Shown piece by piece: positions 54,157-64,000 of a stretch of 64,000 nucleotides of DNA. The DNA comes from an uncultured Paenibacillaceae bacterium (lineage in GTDB: Bacteria; Bacillota; Bacilli; Aneurinibacillales; Aneurinibacillaceae). The notes under the pieces were generated by a model, which was given only the letters and a program-made list of their open reading frames with translations, had not been told where the DNA came from and made no database searches. The translations under genes were made by a program, and so were the position numbers. The stretch spans positions 1-64,000 of the forward strand of contig CAMLDI010000001.1 in NCBI GenBank assembly GCA_946478845.1, read 5' to 3'. The stretch's first letter is position 1; each line of letters begins with the position of its first letter.

Positions 54157-55428
54157 ATGTTTAAATTTAATGATGAAAAAGGCCAGTTAAAATGTTCTTT
54201 TTGCGGTAAATCTCAAGATCAGGTCCGTAAATTAGTTGCAGGGCCAGGGGTCTATATCTGTGATGAATGTATTGAGTTGTGTACTGAAATTGTTGAGGAA
54301 GAATTAGGAACTGAAGAGGAGATTGACCTTAAAGAAGTACCGAAACCCCAGGAAATTCGGAAATTTCTCGATGATTATGTAATTGGTCAGGATGCAGCGA
54401 AGAAATCCCTATCTGTAGCTGTGTATAATCATTATAAACGGATAAACACAGGCGCTAAAATTGATGATGTAGAACTTGCGAAAAGCAATATTTTAATGCT
54501 CGGACCAACAGGTAGCGGTAAAACACTGCTTGCTCAAACATTAGCACGGATTTTAAATGTTCCTTTTGCGATTGCAGATGCCACCTCTTTAACGGAAGCG
54601 GGTTATGTTGGGGAAGATGTTGAAAATATTCTTCTTAAATTAATTCAGGCTGCTGATTATGATGTGGAAAAAGCAGAACGGGGAATTATTTATATTGATG
54701 AAATCGATAAAGTAGCAAGAAAATCAGAGAATCCTTCCATTACTAGGGATGTTTCCGGCGAAGGAGTGCAACAAGCCCTTCTTAAAATTCTGGAAGGCAC
54801 AGTTGCCAGTGTTCCTCCACAGGGTGGGAGAAAGCATCCCCATCAGGAATTTATTCAAATTGACACCTCCAATATTCTCTTTATTGTCGGTGGAGCATTT
54901 GATGGAATCGAACAAATTATTAAACGCCGTTTAGGCAAAAAAGTAATTGGATTCGGTACAAAGGAAGAACAACAGGCAGCGAGAGAATATAAACCAGGCG
55001 AGTATCTCCAAAAAGTACTTCCTGAAGATTTATTGAAATTTGGGTTAATTCCTGAATTCGTCGGGCGTCTTCCAGTTGTTACTACTTTAGAACCACTGGA
55101 TGAAACAGCGTTAATCCGTATTCTCACAGAACCTAAAAATGCACTTGTTAAACAGTATCAAAAGTTGTTAGAAATGGATAATGCTGAACTTGTATTTACG
55201 GAAGGTGCATTAATGGAAATTGCGAAAGAAGCCATTAAACGGAATACAGGTGCACGGGGATTGCGTTCCATCATCGAATCCATTATGTTGGATATTATGT
55301 TTGAATTACCAACAAGAGAAGATATTGTGAAGTGTGTCATCACTGAAGAGTCAGTTCGACAAAAAAGCAATCCAGAACTTTATACAAATCAAGGGCAAAA
55401 AGTGATTGATAAACCTGAAAGTGCTTAA
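54157..55428 (+). CDS. clpX: ATP-dependent Clp protease ATP-binding subunit ClpX
   Basis: AAA+ unfoldase that delivers substrates to ClpP. 423 residues. The N-terminal zinc-binding domain has CSFCGKS and CDECIELC (about 11-39). Walker A is GPTGSGKT, Walker [11 protein letters not shown]; the IGF-type loop for ClpP docking is at KKVIGFGTK. The C-terminal small AAA domain follows. The start is set at the ATG 54157, after GAGGGGTG, not at 54142, which lies inside the clpP end. Confidence 0.97.
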   Translation: MFKFNDEKGQLKCSFCGKSQDQVRKLVAGPGVYICDECIELCTEIVEEELGTEEEIDLKEVPKPQEIRKFLDDYVIGQDAAKKSLSVAVYNHYKRINTGAKIDDVELAKSNILMLGPTGSGKTLLAQTLARILNVPFAIADATSLTEAGYVGEDVENILLKLIQAADYDVEKAERGIIYIDEIDKVARKSENPSITRDVSGEGVQQALLKILEGTVASVPPQGGRKHPHQEFIQIDTSNILFIVGGAFDGIEQIIKRRLGKKVIGFGTKEEQQAAREYKPGEYLQKVLPEDLLKFGLIPEFVGRLPVVTTLEPLDETALIRILTEPKNALVKQYQKLLEMDNAELVFTEGALMEIAKEAIKRNTGARGLRSIIESIMLDIMFELPTREDIVKCVITEESVRQKSNPELYTNQGQKVIDKPESA

Positions 55429-55448
55429 TTAAATAAAGAATAAGGAAG

Positions 55449-55479
55449 AAAAAGGCCCCGATATTCGGTGCCTTTTTTT
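55449..55479 (+). terminator. Terminator of clpPX
   Basis: AAAAAGGC-C-CCG and CGG-T-GCCTTTTTTT with loop ATATT; one internal mismatch. Confidence 0.88.
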
Positions 55480-55480
55480 C

Positions 55481-55511
55481 GTTTAATTATCCCTACTACA
55501 GGGGAATAATA
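55481..55511 (+). promoter_or_regulatory. Sigma-F promoter of lonB
   Basis: GTTTA (55481-55485), a 16-nt spacer, GGGAATAATA (55502-55511). Both boxes fit the sigma-F consensus (GYWTA and GGNRANANTW) at every defined position. It lies directly behind the clpX terminator, 50 nt before lonB. Confidence 0.85.
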
Positions 55512-55561
55512 AATCTTAGACAAATGGGGGTGACCGTATCTCGCTGTAAAGGAGGATCCTT

Positions 55562-57277
55562 ATGAATTGGACATTGGTTTTAACCCTGATTCAAGTTTTC
55601 TTTGCGATTATCATAGGCATATATTTCTGGAATTTACTTAAAAGCCAAAGAAACAGTAAAAGTACAATTGATCGCGAATCTAGAAAAGAAATGGAACAGT
55701 TAAGAAAATTACGTTCTATTTCTTTAACTGAACCACTCTCCGAAAAAACTCGCCCTAGTCAATTAAAGGACATTGTGGGTCAGGAGGATGGATTACGTTC
55801 TCTACGAGCTGCATTATGTGGTCCAAATCCTCAACATATTATTATTTATGGTCCTCCAGGTGTTGGGAAAACAGCTGCTGCAAGGGTTGTCTTAGAGGAA
55901 GCGAAAAAAAGTTCTCTCTCACCTTTTCAAGAAGACGCCCGTTTTATTGAATTAGATGCAACAACTGCTCGTTTTGATGAAAGAGGAATTGCTGACCCTC
56001 TTATTGGATCTGTCCACGATCCCATTTATCAAGGAGCAGGACCCATGGGCCAGGCTGGAATACCTCAACCTAAACCTGGTGCTGTAACCAAGGCACACGG
56101 AGGTATATTATTCATTGACGAGATTGGAGAATTGCATCCTATTCAAATGAATAAATTGTTAAAGGTATTGGAAGACCGCAAAGTTTTTTTAGAAAGTGCT
56201 TATTATAGTGAAGAAAATATGCAAATTCCCGGACATATTCATGATATTTTTCAAAATGGTTTACCTGCTGATTTTCGTTTAGTTGGTGCAACAACACGGA
56301 CTCCTGATGAATTGCCTCCTGCTTTACGATCCCGTTGTTTAGAAATTTTTTTCCGTTCGTTAAATCCGGATGAAATTTTTGAAATAGGATCCAAAGCTAT
56401 AGAAAAAATTGGCATGAAGTGCCAGGAAGGTGCCATTGAGTTATTAACATGTTATGCGACCAATGGCAGGGAAGCAGTAAATATGGTACAAATTGCTGCA
56501 GGCCTTGCTTTAACGGAAAATCGAAATGAAATTCGTATTTCTGATTTTGAATGGGTAATTAATAGCAGTCAGAAGAATCCTCGTCCTGATAAAAAAGTTA
56601 AGGAAGGAGCACATGTTGGACTTGTAAACGGGTTAGCTGTTTATGGCCCAAATATGGGAGCTCTTTTAGAAATTGAAGTCACAGCAACACAAGCTGGGGA
56701 AAAAGGCAAAGGAAATTTAATGATTACAGGTATAGTAGATGAAGAAGAAATGGGTGGCGGTCAGCGAAAATTGCGCAGGAAATCCATGGCACGCAGTTCA
56801 GTGGAAAATGTTCTTACGGTATTAAGCCATAAAAGTTTAAAAACAAGAGATTATGATCTCCATATAAATTTTCCCAGTGGGGCACCTGTAGATGGCCCTT
56901 CAGCAGGGATTGCTATGGCAACCGCTATTTTTTCTGCACTTAAAAACGAACCTGTTGATAATTATTTAGCAATGACCGGTGAAATTAGTATTCGTGGCCA
57001 TGTAAAACCTGTAGGTGGAATTGTTGCGAAAGTAAAAGCGGCACAATACGCTGGAGTAAAAAAAGTCATTATTCCTCGTGAAAATTGGCAAGAAATTTTT
57101 AATGAATTAGATGGAATACAAGTGATCCCTGTCGACCGTTTTGAAGAAGTCATTGACATTGCTCTTATCAAAAGAGAAGAAGAAGTGGAGGAGGAACTGA
57201 TTCCTTTAGAACAACGAGTTTTACTTGCAGGAGATTTAAACCCATCTCCTTCTCTTAATATGGGCGCCTTAGATTAG
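55562..57277 (+). CDS. lonB: Forespore ATP-dependent protease LonB
   Basis: Lon-type AAA+ protease expressed in the forespore in Bacillus. 571 residues. An N-terminal membrane helix (about 4-24) is followed by the AAA+ core with [12 protein letters not shown] (about 99-110) and GGILFIDEIGEL. The C-terminal protease domain has the catalytic dyad Ser447 (DGPSAGIAMA) and Lys490 (VGGIVAKVKAA). The large Lon N-domain is absent, as normal for LonB. GTAAAGGAGG precedes the ATG. Preceded by a sigma-F promoter. Confidence 0.95.
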   Translation: MNWTLVLTLIQVFFAIIIGIYFWNLLKSQRNSKSTIDRESRKEMEQLRKLRSISLTEPLSEKTRPSQLKDIVGQEDGLRSLRAALCGPNPQHIIIYGPPGVGKTAAARVVLEEAKKSSLSPFQEDARFIELDATTARFDERGIADPLIGSVHDPIYQGAGPMGQAGIPQPKPGAVTKAHGGILFIDEIGELHPIQMNKLLKVLEDRKVFLESAYYSEENMQIPGHIHDIFQNGLPADFRLVGATTRTPDELPPALRSRCLEIFFRSLNPDEIFEIGSKAIEKIGMKCQEGAIELLTCYATNGREAVNMVQIAAGLALTENRNEIRISDFEWVINSSQKNPRPDKKVKEGAHVGLVNGLAVYGPNMGALLEIEVTATQAGEKGKGNLMITGIVDEEEMGGGQRKLRRKSMARSSVENVLTVLSHKSLKTRDYDLHINFPSGAPVDGPSAGIAMATAIFSALKNEPVDNYLAMTGEISIRGHVKPVGGIVAKVKAAQYAGVKKVIIPRENWQEIFNELDGIQVIPVDRFEEVIDIALIKREEEVEEELIPLEQRVLLAGDLNPSPSLNMGALD

Positions 57278-57357
57278 ACAAGCCAGTCTAGTTACGTTAA
57301 AATGAAACTGGCAAGAAATTCATATCGGAGGATACAGGGAACTTGGAGGTTGAATAG

Positions 57358-59688
57358 ATGGGAACACAGGAAACGAATAGACAAATCCCTCTTCTTCCAT
57401 TGCGAGGCCTACTGGTTTTTCCCGGCATGGTATTACACCTTGATGTGGGACGGGAGAAATCAATAAAAGCTCTTGAAAAAGCAATGGTGGATGATAACCT
57501 TATTCTTCTGGCGACACAGGAAGAAATTCATATCGAAGAACCAACGATGGATGATATTTTTTCAATCGGTACCGTTGCTAAAGTAAAGCAAATGTTAAAG
57601 TTGCCGAATGGAACAATAAGAGTCTTGGTGGAAGGAATTTCTCGTGCACAAATTATTGAATATACAAATGAAGAAGAATTCTTCCAGGTTCATATTCAAT
57701 TAATTGAAGAGGATTTTGAGGTAAATGTAGAAAGGGAAGCGCTCATGCGCACCCTTCTTTCCAGTTTTGAACAATACATTAGCCTTTCAAAGAAAGTCGT
57801 GCCAGAAACACTGGCATCTGTTTCTGATATCGCAGATCCTGGTCGTCTTGCAGATATTATTACTTCTCATCTTCCTTTGAAAATTAAGGATAAACAGGAG
57901 ATTCTCGAAACCCTGGATGTGAAAGGGCGTATTGAAAAACTCCTGAGCATTTTACAAAATGAACAGGAAGTTCTTGAATTGGAACGAAAAATTGGTCAGC
58001 GGGTCAAAAAACAAATGGAAAAGACCCAAAAAGAATATTATTTAAGAGAACAAATGAAAGCCATCCAAAAAGAATTGGGTGATAAAGAAGGCCGTTCAGG
58101 AGAAATTGAAGAACTCAGGGAAAAACTGGACAATAGTGGCGCTCCACCTAATATTGTGGAAAAAGTGGAACGAGAACTTGACCGTTTAGAAAAAATGCCG
58201 TCAACCAGCGCAGAAGGAACTGTTGTTCGCACTTATATTGATTGGTTATTAGGAATTCCCTGGGATAAACGTACAGATGATAATTTAGATATCCATAATG
58301 CTGAAAAAGTCTTAAATGAAGATCATTATGGTTTGGAAAAAGCAAAAGATCGGGTGCTTGAATATCTGGCTGTACAAAAGTTAGTGAATAAACTAAAGGG
58401 GCCGATTCTTTGTTTAGTAGGCCCTCCTGGGGTAGGTAAAACATCCTTAGCACGTTCTGTAGCCCGGGCTCTAAATCGTAAATTTGTCCGTATTTCCCTT
58501 GGAGGTGTGCGGGATGAGGCTGAAATTAGGGGCCATCGCAAAACCTATGTAGGGGCTATGCCAGGACGTATTATTCAAGGAATGAAGACAGCGGGAACCA
58601 TAAATCCCGTCTTTTTGTTAGATGAGATTGATAAGATGGCCATGGATTTTCGTGGGGATCCTGCAGCGGCTCTTCTGGAAGTACTAGATCCTAATCAGAA
58701 TGATACATTTGCTGACCATTATATTGAGGAACCTTATGATCTTTCAAATGTGATGTTTATCACTACAGCAAATGCTGTACACAATATTCCTCGCCCATTA
58801 TTAGATCGTATGGAAATGTTATATATTCCTGGTTATACAGAGATTGATAAGTTAAAGATTTGCCAGGAATATTTACTTCCAAAACAAATGGATGAACATG
58901 GTTTGGGCAGAGACCGTCTTCAGGTGCAAGAAGATGCCATGTTAAAGGTAATCCGCCTGTATACCAGAGAAGCAGGGGTGCGGAACCTTAATCGGATGAT
59001 GGAAACAATCTGTCGCAAAGCAGCCCGCATCATTGTTTCAGGCTCGAAGAAAAAGGTGGTTGTAACGGAGAAAACCTTAGAGGACCTCTTAGGTAAACCA
59101 CAATTCCGTTATGGTATTGCCGAAGTAGAGGATCAAATTGGTGCTGTTACTGGATTAGCCTGGACAGAAGCAGGTGGGGATACTTTAACCATTGAGGTTT
59201 CCATATTACCCGGCAAAGGGAAGTTAACTCTGACGGGAAAATTAGGGGATGTAATGAAGGAATCAGCACAGGCTGCCTTTAGTTATATTCGTTCCCGTGC
59301 GGAAGCATTAAATATTGATCCGGATTTTTACGAAAAAAGCGATATCCATATTCACGTCCCAGAGGGGGCCATTCCTAAAGATGGTCCATCAGCAGGAATA
59401 ACAATGGCTACTGCTCTCGTATCTGCTCTGGCGGGAATACCTGTTTCCAAAGAAGTAGGGATGACAGGTGAAATTACATTAAGAGGTCGTGTGCTTCCTA
59501 TTGGAGGATTAAAGGAAAAAGCCCTTGCAGCCCATCGTGCTGGATTAAAAACCATTATTATTCCCAAAGAAAACGAAAAAGACATTGAAGAAATCCCTGA
59601 GAGTGTACGAAATGATTTGAAATTTATACCTGTAGAACACTTGGATGAAGTTCTCGAAGTAGCATTATTAAAGGTGTCTAAATTATGA
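57358..59688 (+). CDS. lonA: ATP-dependent protease LonA
   Basis: General AAA+ protease for misfolded and regulatory proteins. 776 residues. The LAN substrate domain (about 10-205) starts [15 protein letters not shown], then a coiled coil. Walker A GPPGVGKT begins at 355, Walker B is [10 protein letters not shown]. The protease domain has Ser678 in [10 protein letters not shown] and Lys721 in [19 protein letters not shown] lies before the ATG. Its last bases overlap the start of ysxC (ATGA), so translation is coupled. Confidence 0.97.
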   Translation: MGTQETNRQIPLLPLRGLLVFPGMVLHLDVGREKSIKALEKAMVDDNLILLATQEEIHIEEPTMDDIFSIGTVAKVKQMLKLPNGTIRVLVEGISRAQIIEYTNEEEFFQVHIQLIEEDFEVNVEREALMRTLLSSFEQYISLSKKVVPETLASVSDIADPGRLADIITSHLPLKIKDKQEILETLDVKGRIEKLLSILQNEQEVLELERKIGQRVKKQMEKTQKEYYLREQMKAIQKELGDKEGRSGEIEELREKLDNSGAPPNIVEKVERELDRLEKMPSTSAEGTVVRTYIDWLLGIPWDKRTDDNLDIHNAEKVLNEDHYGLEKAKDRVLEYLAVQKLVNKLKGPILCLVGPPGVGKTSLARSVARALNRKFVRISLGGVRDEAEIRGHRKTYVGAMPGRIIQGMKTAGTINPVFLLDEIDKMAMDFRGDPAAALLEVLDPNQNDTFADHYIEEPYDLSNVMFITTANAVHNIPRPLLDRMEMLYIPGYTEIDKLKICQEYLLPKQMDEHGLGRDRLQVQEDAMLKVIRLYTREAGVRNLNRMMETICRKAARIIVSGSKKKVVVTEKTLEDLLGKPQFRYGIAEVEDQIGAVTGLAWTEAGGDTLTIEVSILPGKGKLTLTGKLGDVMKESAQAAFSYIRSRAEALNIDPDFYEKSDIHIHVPEGAIPKDGPSAGITMATALVSALAGIPVSKEVGMTGEITLRGRVLPIGGLKEKALAAHRAGLKTIIIPKENEKDIEEIPESVRNDLKFIPVEHLDEVLEVALLKVSKL

Positions 59689-60266
59689 AAGTAAATAAGG
59701 TTGATTTTATAACCAGTGCCGTATCACCGGCCCAATATCCAACAGGAGCCCTGCCAGAAATTGCTTTGGCGGGGCGATCCAATGTAGGGAAATCTTCCTT
59801 TATTAATAAAATGTTGCAGCGTAAAAATGTTGCTCGTATTTCATCCAAACCAGGTAAAACCAGAACTATTAACTACTTTTTAATCAATGAGAAATTTTAC
59901 TTTGTAGATTTGCCGGGATATGGATATGCCCAGGTTTCTAAAACGGAAAAAGAAAAATGGGGCAAAATGATGGAAGAATACTTTCAAACCCGGGAACCCT
60001 TAAAGGCTGTTGTTCTTTTAGTGGATGTTCGCCATACTCCTACAAAGGATGATCAAGCCATGTATGACTATTTAAAGCATTATCAAATCCCTGTGATTGT
60101 CATTGCCACTAAAGGAGATAAAGTACCTCGTGGTAGCTGGCAAAAGAACTTGAAAATTGTGCAGGAAACATTAAAAATGTCCCCTGGGGATTCTTTAGTT
60201 CTTTTTTCTTCTGAAACAGGACAGGGAAAAGAAGATGCATGGAAGGAAATTTTAAATAAAATTTAG
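59685..60266 (+). CDS. ysxC: Ribosome biogenesis GTPase YsxC (EngB/YihA)
   Basis: TRAFAC GTPase needed for 50S subunit assembly. 193 residues. G1 GRSNVGKSS (30-38), the switch I Thr in [12 protein letters not shown]3 DLPGYG, G4 TKGDK and G5-like FSSETGQG. Same position behind lonA as in B. subtilis. A terminator follows. Confidence 0.97.
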   Translation: MKVNKVDFITSAVSPAQYPTGALPEIALAGRSNVGKSSFINKMLQRKNVARISSKPGKTRTINYFLINEKFYFVDLPGYGYAQVSKTEKEKWGKMMEEYFQTREPLKAVVLLVDVRHTPTKDDQAMYDYLKHYQIPVIVIATKGDKVPRGSWQKNLKIVQETLKMSPGDSLVLFSSETGQGKEDAWKEILNKI

Positions 60267-60274
60267 AATTTGTT

Positions 60275-60298
60275 AAAGCGGGGAAACCCGCTTTTTTT
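60275..60298 (+). terminator. Terminator of lonA-ysxC
   Basis: AAAGCGGG (60275-60282), loop GAAA, CCCGCTTT (60287-60294), T-run. Confidence 0.93.
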
Positions 60299-60309
60299 CA
60301 TATGTTTCT

Positions 60310-60359
60310 TTTACAAATTTATTGCAAAACATTTACATTAATTTCATATTTTATATTTA
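60310..60359 (+). promoter_or_regulatory. PhoP-box-like hexamer series before ppx
   Basis: Hexamers recur every 11 bp: TTTACA (60310), ATTGCA (60321), TTTACA (60332), TTCATA (60343), TATTTA (60354). Three fit the Bacillus PhoP half-site TT(A/T/C)A(C/T)A and the spacing of 5 bp is that of a Pho box. TAAAAT (60358-60363) may be the -10. Confidence 0.55.
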
Positions 60360-60383
60360 AAATGAATGAGGGGTTGGTGAACA

Positions 60384-61886
60384 GTGGACAATTATAGTGC
60401 TGTAATAGATATAGGATCCAATTCAGTTCGATTGGTTATTTATTATGAAGATGTACATGGTGTGATTTATGAAGTAGACCAATTGAAAAGTGTTGTTCGT
60501 CTTAGTTCATATATGGACTCTCATCATTTTATTAGCCAGGATGGAATACATCTGACACTTGAAGTATTAAAGCAATTTAAACAGTTATGTCAAGCCCGTG
60601 GAGTTGGCAAAGTGTTAGGCATTGCCACTGCAGCGGTGCGTAAAGCCAAAAATCAGATGGATTTTCTTAATAAAATCCATCAAGAAACTGGTTTTAGTAT
60701 TCGTGTATTAAGTGGTGAAGAGGAAGCTTATTATGGATATCTTGCTGTAGTTAATTTTATGACCATACAAAATGGGTTTTCCGTTGATATTGGGGGAGGA
60801 AGTTCAGAGGTTGTCAGAATTGAAAATCGAGATCTGGTCCAAAGCCATAGTTTTCCTTTTGGAGCTGTGACATTGACCCGGGATTTCCTGCTTTCTGAAA
60901 CCCCCTCTAAACAAGAAATCATGAATTTGCAAGGGTATCTATCCCAACAGTTTTCTGTCCATGATTGGTTTAAGGATGAAAACCTTTCCTTAATTGGCAT
61001 TGGCGGAACAGCTCGGACATTAGGAAAAATCCATCAAAAGCTAACAGGTTATCCTTTACCCAGTTTACATTATTATGAAATTCCCCGGGATGAAATTGAT
61101 ATGGTTTTTCAGCAACTCATTAAGATGAATGCAGAGAAAAGGAAGAGTATTGAGGGGATGTCCCGTAATCGGGCAGATATTATTATTGCAGGTATTATGG
61201 TTATTCGTGCCTTAATGGATAAAATTGGTGCAAAAAGATTAATAATCAGTAACAAGGGATTAAGGGATGGTGTTATTCAGGGGAAAGTAAGCCACGATGT
61301 AATTGGTTATGGAGTGCAACGATTTATGAATATGTATCGGATTAATGAAGAACATTCACGACAGGTCTCCTTTCTAACCTCACAAATTTTTGATCAATTG
61401 AAAAGTCTTGCATTTCTTTCCTATGGTAATCATGAAAAAAATCTCTTGCGCATTGCCTCCCTTCTTCATAATGCAGGACGTTCCATAAATTTTTATGAAT
61501 CAGAAAACCATACATTTTATTTAATGGTTCATGTTCTTCTTCCAGGGTTAACTCATCGAGAGCGCTTAGTAACAGCGCTCATTGCTTCATATACAGGGCC
61601 TAAAAAGATGAGAGCTTTACTTGCCCCTTTTGAATCTTTACTAACAGAAAATGATATTGAAATAGTTGAAAAACTAGGCGTTGTATTATTAATCGCCCGT
61701 TTTTTAGATCGCTCTGAAAGCGGAGCAGTATCTAACATCCATTTATCTTTTAATGGGGAGTCCCTCCTCTTTACCTGTTATGGCAAAGGGAGATGTCCCT
61801 TAGAATTAAAGTTGGCTGAGGAAACAGGAAAAAAATTCAAAAAACTATATGGTGCTTCAATGGAGTTGCAATGGGTTACTGCATAA
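60384..61886 (+). CDS. ppx: Exopolyphosphatase (Ppx/GppA family)
   Basis: Hydrolyses terminal phosphate from polyphosphate, or pppGpp in relatives. 500 residues. The ASKHA fold has AVIDIGSNSVRLVIYY (about 5-20), the acidic SGEEEAYYGYL, and VDIGGGSSEVV (about 134-144). The C-terminal HD-like domain is at about 310-500 (LLRIASLLHNAGRSINF). The start is GTG with GAGGGG upstream. It is followed after 24 nt by the polyphosphate kinase gene, so synthesis and breakdown of polyphosphate are paired. Confidence 0.93.
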   Translation: MDNYSAVIDIGSNSVRLVIYYEDVHGVIYEVDQLKSVVRLSSYMDSHHFISQDGIHLTLEVLKQFKQLCQARGVGKVLGIATAAVRKAKNQMDFLNKIHQETGFSIRVLSGEEEAYYGYLAVVNFMTIQNGFSVDIGGGSSEVVRIENRDLVQSHSFPFGAVTLTRDFLLSETPSKQEIMNLQGYLSQQFSVHDWFKDENLSLIGIGGTARTLGKIHQKLTGYPLPSLHYYEIPRDEIDMVFQQLIKMNAEKRKSIEGMSRNRADIIIAGIMVIRALMDKIGAKRLIISNKGLRDGVIQGKVSHDVIGYGVQRFMNMYRINEEHSRQVSFLTSQIFDQLKSLAFLSYGNHEKNLLRIASLLHNAGRSINFYESENHTFYLMVHVLLPGLTHRERLVTALIASYTGPKKMRALLAPFESLLTENDIEIVEKLGVVLLIARFLDRSESGAVSNIHLSFNGESLLFTCYGKGRCPLELKLAEETGKKFKKLYGASMELQWVTA

Positions 61887-61910
61887 CTTAACAGAAGTTG
61901 AGGGAAAATT

Positions 61911-64000
61911 ATGGAAGATAAAAACAACATTATTGATTATGATTGTACGGATTATTATATTAACCGGGAATTAAGTTGGTTGGCTTTTAATAAAAGAGTA
62001 CTGGAAGAAGCAGAAGACCAGAAAACCCCTGTCTTTGAGCGGTTGAAGTTTATATCTATATGCAGTTCCAATTTAGATGAATTTATTATGGTAAGGATAG
62101 CAAACTTGAAAGACCAGGATAAACACGGAATTAATACTCCGGAAAATAAAGCAGGAATGACACCTCTACAACAATTGAATGCAATTTCAGAAGTAGCGCA
62201 TATTATGGTAGAAAAACAATATGATATATTAAATAATCAAATTGTGCCTATTTTAAAAGAAAACCATATCTTTTTTTTAAAATCAAAAGATCTCACTCCA
62301 GCCCAGGCTAAATATGTTCATCGTTATTTTTATGATCAGATTTATCCTGTATTAACACCAATGGCAGTGGATGCAGGTCGCCCATTTCCCCTTTTATTAA
62401 ACAAAAGTGTTAATCTTGCAGTGTTATTGGAAACCATCAAGGATAATAAGAGTGAGATTCTTTTTGCAGTGGTACAAGTCCCTTCTGTATTGCCACGTTT
62501 TATACAACTTCCTCTTGAAGAGGGGAAAATAGGCTTTATTCTTCTCGAAGATGTTATATGTAATTATGTAGATTTCTTATTTAAAGGAAATCGCATTTTA
62601 TCCGTTCAACCTTTCCGTATTACTAGAAGTTCGGATATTAATTTAGATGAAGAGGGGGCGGAAGACCTCCTGGAAGAAATTGAGAAGGAATTAAAGAAAC
62701 GGAAATGGGGCTCTGCGATTCGTTTGGAAATCAATAAGGATATGGAGGAATATACACGGTCTATTTTGTTGGAATCTCTAGAAATTGAAAATAAAGATGT
62801 GTATGCAGTGGATGGCCCGTTGGATTTAGCTTTTTTTCTTAAATTTACACAGTTATCAGGCTTTGATGAATTAAGGTACCAGGATCTTCCACCTCAACCT
62901 CCAGTTGATTTTATGGGTGAAAACACTATTTTTGAAGCTATTTCTGGCAAGGATATCTTAGTGCATCATCCTTATGAATCTTTTGACCCTGTTATACATT
63001 TTGTGAAACAGGCCGCTGAGGATCCGGAAGTGCTAGCTATTAAGCAAACCTTATATCGGGTGAGTGGGGATTCTCCTATTGTTAATGCATTGGCTCGTGC
63101 AGCAGAAAATGGGAAGCAAGTAACTGTACTTGTAGAATTAAAAGCCCGCTTTGATGAAGAAAACAATATTGTTTGGGCCAAAAAGTTGGAAAAAGCAGGT
63201 TGCCATGTAATCTATGGCCTTGTAGGATTAAAGACTCATTGTAAAATTACGCTCGTGGTTCGCAGAGAAAAAGGAAAACTTATACGCTATGTCCATCTAG
63301 GAACGGGGAATTATAATGATTCAACAGCTAGACTATATACGGATATTGGCATGTTTACTTCCGATGAAATGTTTGGGATTGATGCTTCCTATATTTTTAA
63401 CCATTTATCAGGCTATTCTAAAACGCCAAAATGGAAAAAAATATCTGCAGCTCCAAGTGGGTTAAGAGATCAATTTATTGAGCTTATTGAAAATGAAATT
63501 GTACAGAGCACTCCAGAAAAACCAGGCCATATCATTGTGAAAATGAATTCCCTTACAGATAAAAAGTTAATTCAAACCCTGTTTAAAGCATCCAGTGCAG
63601 GAGTGAAAATTGATTTAATTATTCGGGGGATTTGTTGTTTAAGACCAGGTATTCCAAAAGTGAGTGAAAATATATCAGTAATAAGTATTGTGGATCGTTT
63701 TCTTGAACATAGCCGCATTTTTTATTTCCAAAATGGCGGGGATGAAAAGGTCTTTTTATCCAGCGCCGATTGGATGACCCGAAATATGGACAGGCGGGTA
63801 GAAATCCTTTTCCCTGTGGAAAGGGATTACTTAAAAAATAGATTAAAAAATATTTTAACCATCTATTTAAAAGATAATGTCAAGGCCCGTTGTTTGAAAT
63901 CCGATGGGACTTATGTGCGTAAACATCCCAAGGATGGGGAATCCCATATCCATAGCCAGCTATATTTTCATGAAATGGCGGTGAATAATTCAAGAAAATC
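61911..64000 (+). CDS. ppk: Polyphosphate kinase PPK1 (partial, runs off the window)
   Basis: Reversibly polymerises ATP gamma-phosphate into polyphosphate at the membrane. The frame stays open for 696 codons to the window edge, near the usual full length (about 690-720), so only a short tail should be missing. The N-terminal domain has YYINRELSWLAFNKRVLEEA (about 18-37). The catalytic His462 lies in YVHLGTGNYN, and the second conserved His600 in DRFLEHSRIFYF. The C-terminal phospholipase D-like half includes SSADWMTRNMDRRVE. GAGGGA precedes the ATG. Confidence 0.95.
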   Translation, partial: MEDKNNIIDYDCTDYYINRELSWLAFNKRVLEEAEDQKTPVFERLKFISICSSNLDEFIMVRIANLKDQDKHGINTPENKAGMTPLQQLNAISEVAHIMVEKQYDILNNQIVPILKENHIFFLKSKDLTPAQAKYVHRYFYDQIYPVLTPMAVDAGRPFPLLLNKSVNLAVLLETIKDNKSEILFAVVQVPSVLPRFIQLPLEEGKIGFILLEDVICNYVDFLFKGNRILSVQPFRITRSSDINLDEEGAEDLLEEIEKELKKRKWGSAIRLEINKDMEEYTRSILLESLEIENKDVYAVDGPLDLAFFLKFTQLSGFDELRYQDLPPQPPVDFMGENTIFEAISGKDILVHHPYESFDPVIHFVKQAAEDPEVLAIKQTLYRVSGDSPIVNALARAAENGKQVTVLVELKARFDEENNIVWAKKLEKAGCHVIYGLVGLKTHCKITLVVRREKGKLIRYVHLGTGNYNDSTARLYTDIGMFTSDEMFGIDASYIFNHLSGYSKTPKWKKISAAPSGLRDQFIELIENEIVQSTPEKPGHIIVKMNSLTDKKLIQTLFKASSAGVKIDLIIRGICCLRPGIPKVSENISVISIVDRFLEHSRIFYFQNGGDEKVFLSSADWMTRNMDRRVEILFPVERDYLKNRLKNILTIYLKDNVKARCLKSDGTYVRKHPKDGESHIHSQLYFHEMAVNNSRK

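Overview
The window looks like part of a chromosome from an aerobic, endospore-forming, low-GC Firmicute of the order Bacillales. The reasons are T-box and S-box leaders, B. subtilis-like gene orders (rph-rdgB-ysnB, pheST, sdhCAB, tig-clpX-lonB-lonA-ysxC), the sporulation genes sspI, gerE, gerM and lonB, and AGGAGG-type ribosome binding sites with frequent GTG/TTG starts. Departures from B. subtilis order (clpP between tig and clpX, a CsaB-glycosyltransferase fusion, no polX or rnhC beside mutS2, no fadR inside the fatty-acid operon) suggest a lineage outside Bacillus sensu stricto. I do not assign a genus.

Layout. 1-6.2 kb: T-box-controlled ilvBN-ilvC-leuAB (branched-chain amino acids). 6.2-9.3 kb, minus strand: a YkoP-like gene and a metallophosphoesterase / SRPBCC / metallophosphoesterase operon. 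9.3-12.2 kb: a B12-binding radical SAM protein and an M42 aminopeptidase. 12.2-12.6 kb: a structured composite repeat with no gene. 12.7-21.8 kb: sspI, a KtrA-like gene, an rRNA methyltransferase, T-box-pheST, zapA-cvpA-mutS2 and a 28-codon membrane peptide. 21.8-31.7 kb: an envelope-polysaccharide region with a nucleotide-sugar dehydrogenase, glycosyltransferases, an O-antigen-ligase-like protein, murJ and the csaB fusion. 31.8-36.2 kb: fatty-acid oxidation and electron-transfer flavoprotein. 36.3-36.6 kb: a MITE-like element related to the repeat at 12.2 kb. 36.7-41 kb: trxA, uvrC, bioY and S-box-metX. 41.1-45.6 kb: sdhCAB and bioB. 45.7-52 kb: a thioesterase, gerE, glutamate racemase, gerM, rph-rdgB-ysnB and a TPR/HTH protein. 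52.2-60.3 kb: the protein quality-control block tig-clpP-clpX-lonB-lonA-ysxC. 60.4-64 kb: ppx and the start of ppk, which runs off the window.

Most genes are recognisable housekeeping genes. The least explained signals are: (i) a dispersed, hairpin-rich repeat family present at two loci in opposite orientation, with about 43-bp terminal inverted repeats in the intact copy and duplicated and inverted internal modules in the other; (ii) the CsaB-glycosyltransferase fusion beside an O-antigen-ligase / FG-GAP-like membrane protein / lipoprotein operon; (iii) the twin phosphoesterase operon. Regulatory logic readable from sequence includes T-boxes, an S-box, two matching BirA operators, a sigma-F promoter at lonB, a sigma-K promoter at gerE and a PhoP-box-like hexamer series before ppx-ppk. 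All functional assignments come from reading motifs and remembered families; no database search was run.
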